This document shows positions 22,976-35,459 of a stretch of DNA of 64,000 bases, one piece after another. How positions within the stretch are numbered: position 1 is the stretch's first letter; each line of letters opens with the position of its first letter. The stretch is from Diplolepis rosae (lineage: Eukaryota; Arthropoda; Insecta; Hymenoptera; Diplolepididae), in the NCBI GenBank assembly GCA_030998225.1, contig JAPYXD010000023.1, positions 186,001 to 250,000 of the forward strand, given 5' to 3'. A program made the translations under genes and the position numbers. Below the pieces are notes generated by a model. The model saw only the letters and a program-made list of their open reading frames with translations. It ran no database searches and was not told the DNA's origin.

Positions 22976-24430
22976 GTTTTTAAATTTGTATATAGCCATA
23001 CGTAACAGGCCGTACGAAATGCTTTTGAATACTTTGGTCCTAAATATTTTTTAAGCTTAAAAATACATCTATATATTCAATTATTACATTTTTACATTAT
23101 GGTGTACAAAGTAAGAGGCATTGTGTTCAAGGTACGCTCCTGACTAAGTGTAGTTGCACTTTGGTCTAGGACCTTAACCATAATTCACTTTCACTATTCA
23201 TCATTCGGTCTAGGTCAATGAACGAGCGCATTACTGTTTTCTGTGATTCTTGTGCGAAAGTGTATATCGTGTGGGGTTACGCTGCACCCCAGTGGACAGT
23301 TTACGTTCGAGAATTGTCTCGGTAAGTAAATTTCAGTTTTTTTGTTAAATCGGTTTGAATAGATGTTTTGAGTATGAATTTGAAAATAGAAAGTGTGAAA
23401 AGAATTTTAGATTGAAAATAGCAATAAATTAGGTATAATAAATTTCTGAATTTGAAGCGTCATTAAAAGTTTGAGAATCGAATAGTATAACGACTTCAGT
23501 TGGACGTTTTAAGCATAAATTAGTAATTTGAAAGTTTGAAAAAAAAATTCTTTATATATATAACCAGTAAAAAATCATTATAAGTAATAATGATTGTCGA
23601 GAACAGTTTGTTATATTTTAATTAAGGGAATTTTGGACCGATACGCCTGTAACTTGAGCTTCTACAGAGAGTAATGGAAAATGCCATTACTCCTGGAACA
23701 GTGAAAATTGAAACATTTTCAAATTTTATGTTTTCATTTTTCCGTGCAATTACTTATCAAATTTTTTAAACTTTATTTTCACCACACCACGCCCATATTA
23801 GTATGAAACAATATTGAAATTCTCTTTGTAAACTAACAAGGATAAAATTTTCTGCAGAAAATGACCTCTCGCTACGAAACGCGCAGTGTGACTGCTGTAG
23901 CAGAAATATACACATTTAAATGATTATTCATCTATTTCTAAATAATTACAAAAATTTTGTATCACTTATAATAAATCTGGATTTTAATAATCAATTTTAC
24001 TAGTATTTTTTGAGATTTTTGCCATTTGTCAGATTTCGCTAATTCCCTCCACTTCGTATACTAAAATAATTATGTTTTTTTGAAAAAAAGGAAAAGCGCC
24101 TATCATGCTCTTGGAGTGTGACTAATCTTCTTTTGAAATCCGTTTTTTTTTTAAATCGGTGATATTGTTGGGAAACTGCGTTATTTTTTATAAAAAACGG
24201 CAATTTCGAGGATTTTCTAGGTTTTTTTTCATATTTATTAAATTATTCAACATTTATTGGAGAATTAATATAATATTATCATAATCATTGTTTTCTTCAC
24301 TAAAAAACGAAGAAAATGGCCTACCTAAAAATTATTATACTACAAATAGAAAGCATTGTGCCACGGTACAAGTTTGGGGTGTCGTAGAACCCCAATGGAT
24401 CATTAGAGGATGAGCCAGCTCAGTGGATCG
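22976..24430. other. AT-rich intronic DNA with a repeated short block
   Basis: 'tggggttacgctgcacccca' (about 23272-23292) and 'tggggtgtcgtagaacccca' (about 24377-24396) are directly repeated small hairpins about 1.1 kb apart, suggesting terminal parts of a decayed element. The right one is followed by 'ggatcgttctagggTTAA', which looks like a piggyBac end. The left counterpart is not clear. Confidence 0.35.
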
Positions 24431-24437
24431 TTCTAGG

Positions 24438-24545
24438 GTTAAAAAGAATGCCTTAGGGAAAGAAATTTGGCTCCAATGAAGAAGTGATTGCCGAAATTGA
24501 AGCGTATTTTGAGGGCAAGGATAGCATAGAAAACTGCATCAGTCC
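24438..24545 (+). pseudogene. Mariner transposase C-terminal fragment
   Basis: Reads ..GSNEEVIAEIEAYFEGKDS.., closely similar to GSNKGV..KTEAYFEGKD in the mariner pseudogene at 32155-33080. Only about 35 codons remain, beginning at a TTAA. Confidence 0.7.
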
Positions 24546-24583
24546 CTAAAAGATCCTAAAGCGGTATACTCGGACACTCCTCT

Positions 24584-25860
24584 TTATTGTGAAGTCTGTT
24601 CGTTTAATGCAGGAAATTTTTTGCCATCAAGAAAGATTAAGTACTTTTCAGGATATATTTTTGATATTAACGAAAACAAAGGGCGTCGAATTTTTTTGTC
24701 ATAATGTCTTATGAGTTCGTTCGTCTTTATCAGGAATTGCTTATTATCTTCTAGGAAGGAGTCTATTTGAAATGTTTCATTTCCTGTTATTTCCATATCT
24801 GGCTGGGGATTGGTTGGTTTTTAAATTTCTGGAACAGGCAAGTCTATTCCGTCCCAGAGAAGGGATTGGTTGGGGATATTTGGGACTGTCCTCCTATTTT
24901 CGTTTGTTCTTTTGTCTTTGTTCTATAGGGTTTCTATATTTATTTGCATAAAGCCTCTGTCACTTTCTGCAGAGCGGTTTATTATTTTAGGAATTGCTCC
25001 CGTGCTTCTCTGAGTTACCGACTGTCCTACTATTACGTTACTAAAATTCATTTCGGGGTTTGGAAGCCCTCTTGCTTTCTCGAAATTCACATTTTCCTGC
25101 GCTAGTTCTATTTCTTGGTCAGGTTCTACTGGTTTAATATTCACCATATTACATTTTATTCGACCTGATCTAAGTAACATTAATCAAAATAAATTCATTT
25201 TTAATCCAATAATTTCGATTTTCTAAATTCTATTATTATTTTCCTTTCCGTAACGTATATTGTTATTTGGAGCACGCAACTAAACATGTCACTCTATTAC
25301 AACCCGTTGGTGTAACTATTCCACCTTATTGTACTTAGAGCTTTCTCCCGACTCGACTGTACTCAGAACTTTTCTGAGTTGACGGGCGACCACGTACCGC
25401 TTGACCTCACCTTTATTAATTTCTTATTTTTATTTCTAGGTTCACTTCTTCTCACTAAATCTAATTGTCTTTTTGAAGATTATTTTATTTATTTTTCGTA
25501 ATTCGATTCTTCTATATTACCAACCACTTAGCCGCATTATTTTCGACTTAACTTTTTCGAAAATTTTCCTGCTTTGGTTTCCTAATTAAACTCGTTTAAA
25601 TTACCAATATGCATATTTATTTAATCCAACGCAATCTTAATTTTAGAATTAAACAGTTCCCTAAAATAAGCAAGCAACAGATAAATGATATTAGAAAAAT
25701 AAACTTACAACCAACACAAGGGTCGGAGTTCCAGTCTGGTAGCAGTTAAAAAATCCTTCTATCCTTGCCCTATTCACATCGGGTTTCCACTTTTTAGGAA
25801 AAGGTTTTATGGCTTCTTTTTGTTGGGCGCCAGGAATAACGAGGTAGTTATACAGAGGGT
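24584..25860 (-). mobile_element. LTR retrotransposon relic, 5' part
   Basis: Minus strand. A primer-binding-like site TGGCGCCCAAC at 25823-25833 (11 bases complementary to a tRNA-Lys 3' end) is preceded by possible LTR sequence (25834-25860) and followed by an about 640-bp leader. Then come two frames: 24923-25180 (MLLRSGRIKCNMVN.., 85 aa) and, after one stop, 24584-24796 (..FLEDNKQFLIKTNELIRHYD..). They may be the N-terminus of a gag-like protein. No protease, RT or integrase follows, because the element is cut at 24580. The leader position and the PBS are the main support. Confidence 0.4.
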
Positions 25861-25898
25861 GGGAAATAAGGAAAAAATGTCGAGAACTAGGGTAGAAT

Positions 25899-26160
25899 CA
25901 CTTGACGCTTAATGGTAACATCCATGTTACAATGTATATGATCTCATCTATCTCACGCACTTTCACTTTTGGGTCATTCAAAACAATATCATGGATTTTA
26001 TTTATCATTTCTGGTGTAGTGATCTCATTTGGACGACCTGGACTTGGTATGGTGTCGGTACTCGTATGACCATAACGAAATTCGGTAAACCACTTCTGAA
26101 CCATTCCATACGGCGGAGCAGAGTCCGAATAATATTTATCGAGCTAAAAACGAGACCCAT
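25899..26160 (-). pseudogene. Mariner transposase N-terminal (HTH) fragment
   Basis: The minus strand reads YGMVQKWFTEFRYGHTSTDT.PSPGRPNEITTPEMINKIHD IVLNDPKVKVREI. The KWF.EFR.GRTST..-.RSGRP.E..TPE.I.KIHD.VL.D.K.K.REI pattern is that of the mariner helix-turn-helix and linker. The catalytic domain is absent. Confidence 0.8.
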
Positions 26161-26785
26161 CATTTCCTATGGATTTTGACCCGCTGATTATGAATATGAA
26201 GATTGTTTTATCGTGTTGTCCCTAGTTTTCACATCACCTTACAATTTTCGAATTTTTAGAAAAATTTCATGTTTTTTCGAACTTCAACTCTACAGTTACT
26301 ACCTTAAATTACACAACATCGTGAAATTTCTTCTTTATCACTGACAACTGCAAAATAATTTTATTTCTTATATCAGTTGATCACTCACGCTTCTGTTCGA
26401 AGATCATAGGTCGTTAACTAGACAGTTTCACAACGCTTGGTCCTTGTGCAGTTACATAAGAAAAAAAAGCGTTATTGCAATATCTTGCTAGGATGCTTTC
26501 TACTTTTTACTGCAGTTCCATGATTGAGCAAGACTGCATGCAAACTTGCTGCTGTAATGAATACTGAAAAAGATGACAACTGCCTACAAGGAACGTTAGG
26601 GAGTGAGGATGAAGCCGTAATGTGTCTGACGATGAGTTGTACATTGTCCTCATCAAAGTCAGAAAACTTTGATACTTAGGCCTGAGGAGGTATCACGGTT
26701 ATCACCCACAGGACGGTGGACTTACCTATGATCGTGCCAGGAACCCTAACCTGAGGGTAAATGCCATAAAACTCATATTTCTCGA

Positions 26786-28115
26786 ATGAGCAACTCTGAT
26801 ATCACAAAACATAATTGCGATAAAAACTCGAATCTATTTTTCTACGTATGTATCAAATATAAAATACAAAAGAATCGGCGGATGATGAATGATGAAATCA
26901 AGGATGTGTACGAACATTGCTTCAACCTCAAAATTACGAACCAAGATAAGACTTGGGTTCCACGCTCAACACGTAGTGCTTGTTATAACATGTTTTTGCA
27001 ACGGAGAAAGGAAAAAAAGGTAAGTCAGAATATCTAGCAGCAACATTGAAAAAAAACTTCCTATCCAAAGGAGTAACTGCTTCCTTTTATCGTGACTGAG
27101 ATAAAAGTTTTCGTCGATGAAAAATCTTCATTAGTTTACTACCATGACATTGAGAGTTTAATGCATGAGTTAAAGCCAAATTGTTATAAAAATGAAGAAT
27201 GGAAACTCTTCATCGACTTATCTACTCGGAGCTTGAAAGCACTTTTACTTCACAACTCGAATGTTTACGCTTCAGCTCCAGTCGGACACCCTGTCACGAT
27301 GAATAAAGAGCACGATAATATCAGAATTTTTCTAGAAAAAATAAAATATGCTGATCATCAGTGAAAAATTTATGGAAATTTAAAGATTGCAACAATCATA
27401 CTTGGGCAACAAGGAGGGTTTACGAAGAATATTTGCTTCTTGCGTTTGTGGAACAGTCAAGATCGCAAGAAGCATTAGAAACAAAAACAATGGCCCACAA
27501 GAAACGAGATGACACCGGGTTCGAATAATGTCATCAAAGAGTCTCTAGTAGATGGATCAAAGATCTTGCTCCCGCCTCTTCATATAACAATCGGTTTGAT
27601 GACGCAATTTGTGAAAGCTTTAGACAAAGAAGGAGATTGCTTTAACTATATTACGCAAAAATTTCACCAATTTTCACCTGCAAAACTGAAAGTCGGCATT
27701 CTCGATGGGCCACACATTCGAAAGCTACTGAAAAATGACATTTTTATTACAAAAAAGAAAAAAGGATGAAAAAGCAGCGTGGATTAGCTTCAAAAATGTT
27801 GTAGACAATTTTTTAGGGAATCAAAAAAGTAGAAATTACAAGCAATTGGTAGCTAAATTGGTTAAGAATTATGAAAAATTTGGTTGCTTGATGAATTTAA
27901 AATTGCAGTTCTTGGATTCTCATCTTGATTATTTTCCTAAGAATCTGGACGATTGTAGTGAAGAGTAAGGTGGGAGATTTCATCAAGATATAAGAGAAAT
28001 AAAGCGCAGATACTAAGAAAGATGGGATGTCAATATGAAGGCTGACTATTGTTGGACAATCAAAATGGACATGCCATCAAATAAACAAAAAAAGAACAAG
28101 AGCGCCGATGAAAAG
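26786..28115 (+). pseudogene. Unnamed repetitive arthropod protein, degraded copy
   Basis: Four plus-strand frames in the correct order give one protein with stops between them: 26786-27037 (..NLFFYVCIKYKI.. with C/H pairs and ..TNQDKTWVPRSTRSAC..), 27092-27364 (..EEWKLFIDLSTRSLKALLLH NSN..), 27509-27769 (..LVDGSKILLPPLHITIGLMT QFVKAL..) and 27735-27968 (..FLDSHLDYFPKNLDD.., then GGRFHQDIRE). I recognise this order of motifs from a high-copy arthropod protein family that behaves like a repeat, but know no function or accepted name. A 24-bp overlap frameshift lies near 27735-27769, and at least three stops are present. Confidence 0.55.
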
Positions 28116-28119
28116 AAAT

Positions 28120-28890
28120 TTTAAATGTAAAAAAGCTCGTTACTCCAAGTAGCTTTTTATGTTAATGAAATACACTTCCATTCGAAGCTTTATTGTAATT
28201 AAGACACACTGTTTTTTAAACAGTACCTACGATCTAAAAAGATGTACTGAAGTTGCTGTTGAATTTAACTTGTTGAATGCAACAGTAACGTTCGAAAAAC
28301 AAGAATATCGGCATTTTCAGTAATTTACCTAAACTTATTGCACTAAATAAATTGTTGTTTTAGAAAAACTCAACACACACGTAAAACTATACTTCTTGTT
28401 TATTTTTAATTTTCAAAAATCATGGGATTAAAAAAAAGAAATTTTTCATGGAACAGTGTAATTAATGGATTTAGCTCAAATTTTGACAGAAGAGGTTCGA
28501 AGGAGGGATCTTGTCAGCAATGATAGCCGATTATTATTATTTGCGACCTCTCACAGAAACATGACGCCAATACCAAAAACCCTGGTACAGCTATAGATTC
28601 TTTGAAAATTTGTAAGACTATTAGGTTATAACCTATGATAATGAATTTTTACAGTTTAAGCACTGGAAAATAATGTTTCACACCAACATGAATCAATTTT
28701 TAACATAGAAAGTTATCATACATATTAATTAGACTTTGATTTCTAGAATATCTCAATTAAAAATACAACCAGGTGAAGTTCAAAAAATGTGAAATTTTTT
28801 GTTCTTTCAAGTTAGACAATAATTTTCATCATTTAAAATGTTTTTGTCCTCTCTCTCATTATTTATCTTACAACTTTCTCCTATACATAC
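28120..28890. other. AT-rich intronic DNA
   Basis: Nothing supported. A 43-codon open frame at about 28465-28600 has no recognisable similarity. Confidence 0.4.
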
Positions 28891-28892
28891 AT

Positions 28893-31572
28893 ATATATAT
28901 GGCGTGTTCCATGGCAAATCGGACGGGTTCAGGACTCCATGTTTCCGATTTCCTTGAAATTTTAAGGATTGATAAACTAACATAAATAATGAAGAACCCC
29001 AAAATTTGAAATTATTTCATGCATTATTTAAAAAGTTATGGGATAAACGAACAAAGAAAATATTTTTGTTCTTTTTCAATTATTTAAAGACTGAAACGAT
29101 GCTGACTGAAAGATGGCAAAAGGTCATCAAACAAAATAGTCAATACATAATTGATTAATGTTTGTTATTTGTATTAATGAACTTGCTTTGAAAATCATGA
29201 AAAAAAAACGAAATGACTTTGCTGCCAACCCAATATATTATATTATGCATTTCGAAATTCCCGTTGTATTTGTGGAAAGCGAGCAAGCAACTTGAGTGCA
29301 GGAGTATGAAGAAGCCTTAGACTGCTGTCTACAGCGACCATTGGAGCAGGAGATTTTTTCCTTGTTTACTGTGACAGCGACTTTAAGGTAGTTGTTGCGC
29401 CAAAAATCAGTCTGTGGAAAAAGAAGTTTTTCTATGATTTCAAGACTGGTATATATATCATCAGCCATGTTATATGTAAGGAAAGAAACTCTTTTTAATA
29501 AAAAAAATTTTTAAATTACGAAAAATAATATTTTAATAATGTTTTTTGTAATAGGATATTTCCTTATTATCGCTCCATACCAAATTTTCAAAAATGGTGC
29601 GATTCTGATCAATCATGAATCATTTTTTTAGGAGAAGGATTCTCTACAACTTTACCGTTTCCGATTTTTGAAAATAAATTCTTTAATGGTTGAAATCATT
29701 AAAAAACAATTTTCCAAAACGAAAATTTTATAAACAAATTGCTGAATTTCATAATAATTGATTCATTTTCAAAAATCGGAAACGGTAAAGTTGTAGAGAA
29801 TCCTTTTCCTAAAAAAATGATTCATGATTTATCGGAATCGCACCATTTTTGAAAATATGGTATGCAGCGATAATAAGGAAATATCCTATTACAAAAAACA
29901 TCATTAAAATATTATTTTTCGTAATTTTTAAATTTTTTTTATTAAAAAGAGTGTCTTTCCTTACATATGACACGGCTGATGATATAATTACCAGTCTTGA
30001 AATCATAGAAAAACTTCTTTTTCCAGAGACTGATTTTTGGCGCAACAACTACCTTAACAATCGTCTATTTTGTATGATACTGCATTACTGTCTACTTTTT
30101 CGAGAACGGTATTATCAAAAAGTCATGGGAAGTGATAATTTATTATTTTATGATCGCTTTATACTCATAACATATGAATAATGTAATGAGTTTTATGATT
30201 ATACATAAATTATCAAAAAAATAATTTTTTTTATTATCATAAAAATAAATTTGTTCGTAAAAAATCCACGAACAAATTTTTTATGTCAGAAAGTATGAAG
30301 AGTGATTTTTTGAATTGTACGTTGATGAGAATGTGATAAATCGCAAGGACTCTGATTTTTCGTCAATATTATTGTCTTCGAGAGATTTTTTGAACCAGAT
30401 GGTACCTGGAGGCCGGGAGAAGGAAGATTTTGCGAGTCATTCACCGATTTCTGGTAATTTTAACAGTTAAGAAATAAAACACAAATGCTAGGAGGAATAA
30501 ATCTGATTATTTTCGATCCTTTTTCTAAAACTTCATCTTTTATAACTCTAATCCTGTATGTGTTGCAAAGGAGAGCATTTTTTTTACATCTTTGAATTTA
30601 TTGAGAAAATACTCTGGGAATGCCCTTAAACTGCTTTCATTTGAATCTGCGAGTATAATCTATTAAGAGGAAAATGATTTTTAAGCTGAGGCTTGATAAA
30701 TTATTTTTAGATCAGCACGTGATGATTTCACTATATTTCTATTTATATCGAGAGTGAAAAATCACGTAATATTCACTTACGGTTTTTGTTTTTGCATGGA
30801 TTACAACAATGTTTCCTTTTTTGTCGAATCATGTCAACTGCTCTTTGAAAATAAACTTTCGTGGATTTTTTACGAACAAATTTATTTTTATGATAATAAA
30901 AGAAATTATTTTTATGATAATTTATGTATAATTATAAAAATCATTACATTATTCATATTTTATGAGTATAAAGCGATAATTAAACAATTAATAATAACTT
31001 CCCATGACTTTTTGATAGTAACGTTCTCGAAAAAGCAGATAGTAATAGAACATTAGTGGAACTTGCGCCCGACGCCGTCGATCGAAGATCGTGATTCCAC
31101 GCGCATCACTTTACAAAAAAATTAATATTTCGCACAATTTTTGAGTGCGCACCTTAATTATATACCTAAAATTTGCGTAATACTTGGGGCTATCACTATG
31201 AATTTTTCCAGATTTTTCAAAGTTGGCGTTTTAAAAAAAAATCAATTTGTTTAAAAAAAACATTTTTTTAATTATTAAATTTGGAGTAAAATTTTTTCCA
31301 AAAAATACTACTACATCGGCCATCTAATGATACATTTGTGTAATTTTTTTCAGAATTTTTCCTAGTTTCACTTTTTAAATAAGTGAAAAAGAACAAAAAT
31401 ATTTTTTTGTTCGTTTATCCCATAACTTTTTAAATAATGCATGAAATAATCTTAAATTTTGGGTTTCTGCATTATTTATGTTAGTTTATCAAGCCTTAAA
31501 ATTTTAAGGAACTCGGAAACATGGAGTCCTGAACCCGTCCGATTTGCCATGGAACACACACCATATATATCA
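28893..31572. repeat. Nested inverted-repeat structure (three arm pairs, 2.7 kb)
   Basis: Outer arms 28893-29090 and 31372-31572 share 'tccatggcaaatcggacggg' and 'catgcattatttaaaaagtt' in opposite orientation. Inside are two more inverted pairs: 29382-29680 with 29766-30058 (about 295 bp, 85-bp spacer) and 30081-30271 with 30859-31053. The order is A-B-B'-C-C'-A'. The second pair carries a short shared frame (..SLEIIEKLLFP.TDFWRNNYL) in both arms. No transposase is readable. Confidence 0.8.
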
Positions 31573-32154
31573 TATAATTTGAATATAATAATCTAAAAAA
31601 ATATTTTTAGTATTATTATCTATATAAATATTATATATAATAATAAATAAATATATTTCGATGAATACATATGTAAATAAAAATATCTTCAAAAAATTAT
31701 TATGATATACATACATATATATAGGAACATTTTGAATACTCAGATTTATTTTCTGGCTTTAAAACAAATTATACTTCCACATTGTTTGAACTTGACCTGT
31801 ATGTGTTTCTTATTAAGATATTCAAAAATGAAAATCTAATTTATGAATTTAATAACTTTAGTGTCTAAAATTTATTTTTGTTGTTGTAAGACATTTATCT
31901 TCAGTACTCAAACTGTAAAAATTCATCAACATACATCACGAATAAAAAGTCAGAAAAAAGTTGAAGGAATGTACAAAACATCACTCAATAAGTTGGTAGG
32001 ATGACATATAAATGGCATCACTATTGACAAATCCATATGATTTTTAGGAAGTACCAACCATCAAACGATACGCGTCAAAATTACATGACAATCTTACGTT
32101 TAGTTCACAAGGTACAGTGGTTTTAGTGACGCTAATTTTGTAATTTTCAAAACA
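31573..32154. other. AT-rich intronic DNA upstream of the mariner relic
   Basis: May include the eroded left end of the mariner, but no terminal inverted repeat could be matched. Confidence 0.35.
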
Positions 32155-33080
32155 ATGGAAAAATTTGAATTTCGTGTGTTGATAAAGCATGACTTTTTAA
32201 CGGGAAAAAATACCATTTAAGCAAAGCAATGGCTTGACAAGTGTCTTTCGGATACTGCTCCACCGAGACAATTAGTAGAGAAGTGGTTAGCTGATTTTAA
32301 ACGCGGCTGTGAACGTTCTGGTTGTCAAAATTCGGCAGTTTTACCAGAAAACATAAAAAAAGTCGACAAAATGGCTTTGGCCGATCGTAAATTGGAAATG
32401 CTAGAAATACCAGGGGTTTGATATTGATCCCTTAAAGATATCAGAAGGCAGTGTATTCACCATTTTGCATCAACATTTGAGCATCAAAAAGCTCGGTTCA
32501 AAATGGGTATTGCGTTTGCTCACATTCGATCAAAAACAACAACGCAGTCAGCTGAGTAGACAGCAAAGGATGAAAACTGTCAAAGCGACCAAAAACGCAA
32601 ATGTCACCTGGTAAGGTTTTGGCCTTCATATTTTGGGATGCGCATGGTATTTTATTTATCGATTACCTTGAGAAAGGAAGAACCATCAATAGCGAATATT
32701 ATATGGCGTTACTGGCGCGTTTAAAGAAAGGAATCGCGAAAAAACGATCCCAAATGAAAAAGACAAAAGTGCTCTTTCACCAATATAGTGTACCGTTTGA
32801 TGAGTCGATCACAACAATGGCAAACTTGCACGAATTGCACTTTAAACTGCTTCCCCATCCAACGTATTCTCTGGTTCTGGCTCCCAGCGACTACTACTTG
32901 TTTGCAGACCTGAGAAGAATGTTCAAGGGAAAGAGATTTAGCTCCAATAAAGGAGTGATTGCCAAAACTGAAGCGTATTTTGAGGGCAAAGATAAATCGT
33001 TCTATAAAAAAGGCATCGAAACGTTAGAAAAGCGCTGGAATGAATGTATCACTGTTGAAGGAGGCTATGTTGTTGAATGA
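32155..33080 (+). pseudogene. Mariner transposase pseudogene, internally deleted
   Basis: Starts MEKFEFRVLIKHDFLTGKNT.. with stops near 32218 and 32420. The HTH/linker continues (LHQHLSIKKLGSKWVLRLLT FDQKQQR). It then jumps to a clean 159-codon frame (32601-33080) with ..FIDYLEKGRTINSEYYMALL.. and ..HPTYSLVLAPSDYYLF... The segment carrying the first catalytic aspartate (usually near DE.W) is deleted. The second catalytic block reads VLFHQYSVP where relatives have HQDNAP, so that aspartate is lost. The third aspartate (PSDYYLF) survives. Confidence 0.85.
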
Positions 33081-33435
33081 TGTCGAATTTTGTTTTAAAG
33101 TTGTTGTTTCATTAGCCATTTCACGCCTCTGACCCCCGCCGGGAACGCTCCCGCGGAGATGTCGTATATGGTGACTTTGGGATACCAGGCGCCCTCCCGA
33201 AGTATTTAGCCTCATCATTACATGCGGGGCTCTGTAGTGGTGCATATTTATTTCCATAGTCATTCGTGGGATAAAAATGGACTATAATTTTAAAAATTCA
33301 GCGAAGAAAGGGTAAAAACAAGGAAAAATTAATGTAAAGGAACCCACAGGAATAAGAGAGACAGAGATCGCGAAAGAGAAAGATGCCCCTAGGGACATAT
33401 ACACACACACACACTTTAGGTACGCCTGTTTAATT
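33081..33435. other. Non-coding; short GC-rich patch and (CA)n
   Basis: A GC-rich stretch lies at 33125-33215 ('cccccgccgggaacgctccc'), plus a short (AC)n at about 33400-33415. No gene. Confidence 0.4.
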
Positions 33436-33441
33436 GATATA

Positions 33442-33985
33442 CACTCGAGATTCCCTATAACGAAATTCCCTGTAACGAAACCTCTCTGTAACAACCGCGT
33501 CACGCCTCCCTATAACGAGCAGATGATCGACCCCTCTTCCCCCACTACTACGGAATGAAGCGCGCTCGAATTTGAAAAAGTAATCAATGAGTTTGATGGC
33601 TTTTATCACAAATTAATGAGAAAATTATTTGTCAATTATTGAAAAATTACTTGATAGTGTAATTTATTTTTTTCTGAAAATATTAAAAAATACACCTGAT
33701 ATAAGCATAAATATTTTTATTATTATATTATTATATTTTTAGTATTTTGAGTACATACCGTCAAATAAGTTAATTCCATCTTCAATACTCACAGAAATCT
33801 TTTTTATACCGTTTTAACTATGTAAATATATTATTCACATAGCCTCACTGACAGACAGACTGCGCGCATTATATAATGCGCATAACAGCGCTTATCAACA
33901 AGTAGGATATAGAGGGGATCCCTCTCGCGTTCGTTACAGAGAGGTTTCCGATGCTCGAGCTTTTCGTTACAGGGAATCTCGAGTG
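33442..33985. mobile_element. 544-bp TA-flanked MITE (pogo/Tc1-type)
   Basis: The ends are perfect complements over cactcgagattccct, flanked by TA (33440-33441 and 33986-33987). Subterminal repeats 'ccctataacga'/'ccctgtaacga' occur several times in each end. AT-rich interior, no coding. Confidence 0.85.
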
Positions 33986-33989
33986 TATC

Positions 33990-34776
33990 TTCCATGTGAC
34001 ACTCAATTTATGACCTAAAATTTAAGAGACCCTAGTCACCAGGAGGATGTACCAAGTAGAGAGGTGTCATTTTATACAGCAAATTTTTATGCTGCTCTTT
34101 GATACAAATTTTCCACTACAAAGTTTTGGAAATATTTTTAAAATGTATTTTCTAGTTAGCTTAAAACCTACAGTCAATCTCGCTTTAATCGGTTTTTTAT
34201 ATTTAGACAGAAAAATCTCAAAAGAACAGGTATTTTTAGGTACTCTACCCCCTTAAGGAGCAGGGGTTTTATTTACCAAGTACCGGAGGGCAGATAACAG
34301 TACCAAGTTAACGATGATAAATTCGAATATCAATATTACCATTGTAGGAGAGTTTTACTAATTTGTGGATCTTATCTCCATGATAAATAATTTCTCACCC
34401 TGAATGTATTTGGAAATTAGTTTTAGTTCCTTAAGTATTATTTAATTGAATAATAAAATCCATATGGAACAAATTGTTCACTTTATGATTTAATTAAATA
34501 ATTCTTGAGAAAATAACTAATTTTCAAATACCCTTAGGTACATAAGTACATTGGGTTCTTATGTATGTATACTTTACTCTTACTTATTTGAGCAGAAATT
34601 GTTGGTTTGTCAAACTTTTCCCGAAGCATATTTATGTGAAGCAATGTTGTATTTTAAATTTGCTTTTCCCAAAAAAATATTTACTGAGGTATTTTTTTAT
34701 ACTTAGCCTCATGTCAAAGAAGAGTTTATGCGTCAAATTATATGAAAACTTGGGTACATTTCGTGTGCATTTTTAA
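33990..34776. other. AT-rich intronic DNA
   Basis: Short unrelated open frames only. A weak inverted match around 'tttggaaattagttttagtt' (34415) and 'aactaattttcaaatac' (34518) spans about 120 bp. Confidence 0.4.
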
Positions 34777-35455
34777 ACGGGGAACCTGGTTTAGAACGCC
34801 GAAAATTGCATGATATTCGGCACAGTTTTTTAGGCTGCCTAACTTATGAAATGTTTTAAGTACTGTTGAAGTAGGTCATAGATACACAAATCTTGCAGAA
34901 AAAATTTATTTTTATTTTATTCGATAATGTTTAGCAATAAAAATTCGTATTTGTTTTTGGGGCACTACTCGCTTGAAGATTCTCCACTGCGTACATGATA
35001 GCGATCGTCCTTTTTATCTGAAACATTAAAACTAAAATTTTTTTTGCACTTTAGGAGTTTATCTTCTATTTAAACCTAAGAAATTTATTGAAATAAATAA
35101 TTAAATAATTAACAAAAAATAGTTATTAAAAAAAAAATTTTATGTGGTTTTTTAGGTTCTCATAGAAGCTTATACTTTCAGCTCTAAAAAGAGCTATCAC
35201 TTATAAAAATGCGGCAATTACAACATTCTTAATCGTGTACGCAGTGCAGGAAAACGCTGTTTCGAGAACATCGCATTCAAAGTTTTTTCCAAAAGTTAAT
35301 TGTATATATTTCGAACTCACCAACACCAAATGCTCGTCTGCTATTCCTGCTCCATACATTAGTCCTTCAACTTCTTCGTAAAATATATATTTCTAATCGA
35401 ATGAGATGACTTTCAAAAAATTGATTTTTTTTACCCTTTGAACCAGGTTCCCCCG
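34777..35455. mobile_element. TTAA-flanked MITE (about 680 bp)
   Basis: Left end TTAA-ACGGGGAACCTGGTT. The right end in complement is TTAA-CGGGGGAACCTGGTTC. The TTAA duplication and matching ends suggest piggyBac-type mobilisation. The interior is AT-rich without coding capacity. Confidence 0.75.
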
Positions 35456-35459
35456 TTAA

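Noticed and set aside
32601..33080. Apparently intact 159-codon gene
   Set aside because: It is the C-terminal half of a mariner transposase with the second catalytic aspartate lost and the upstream part deleted.
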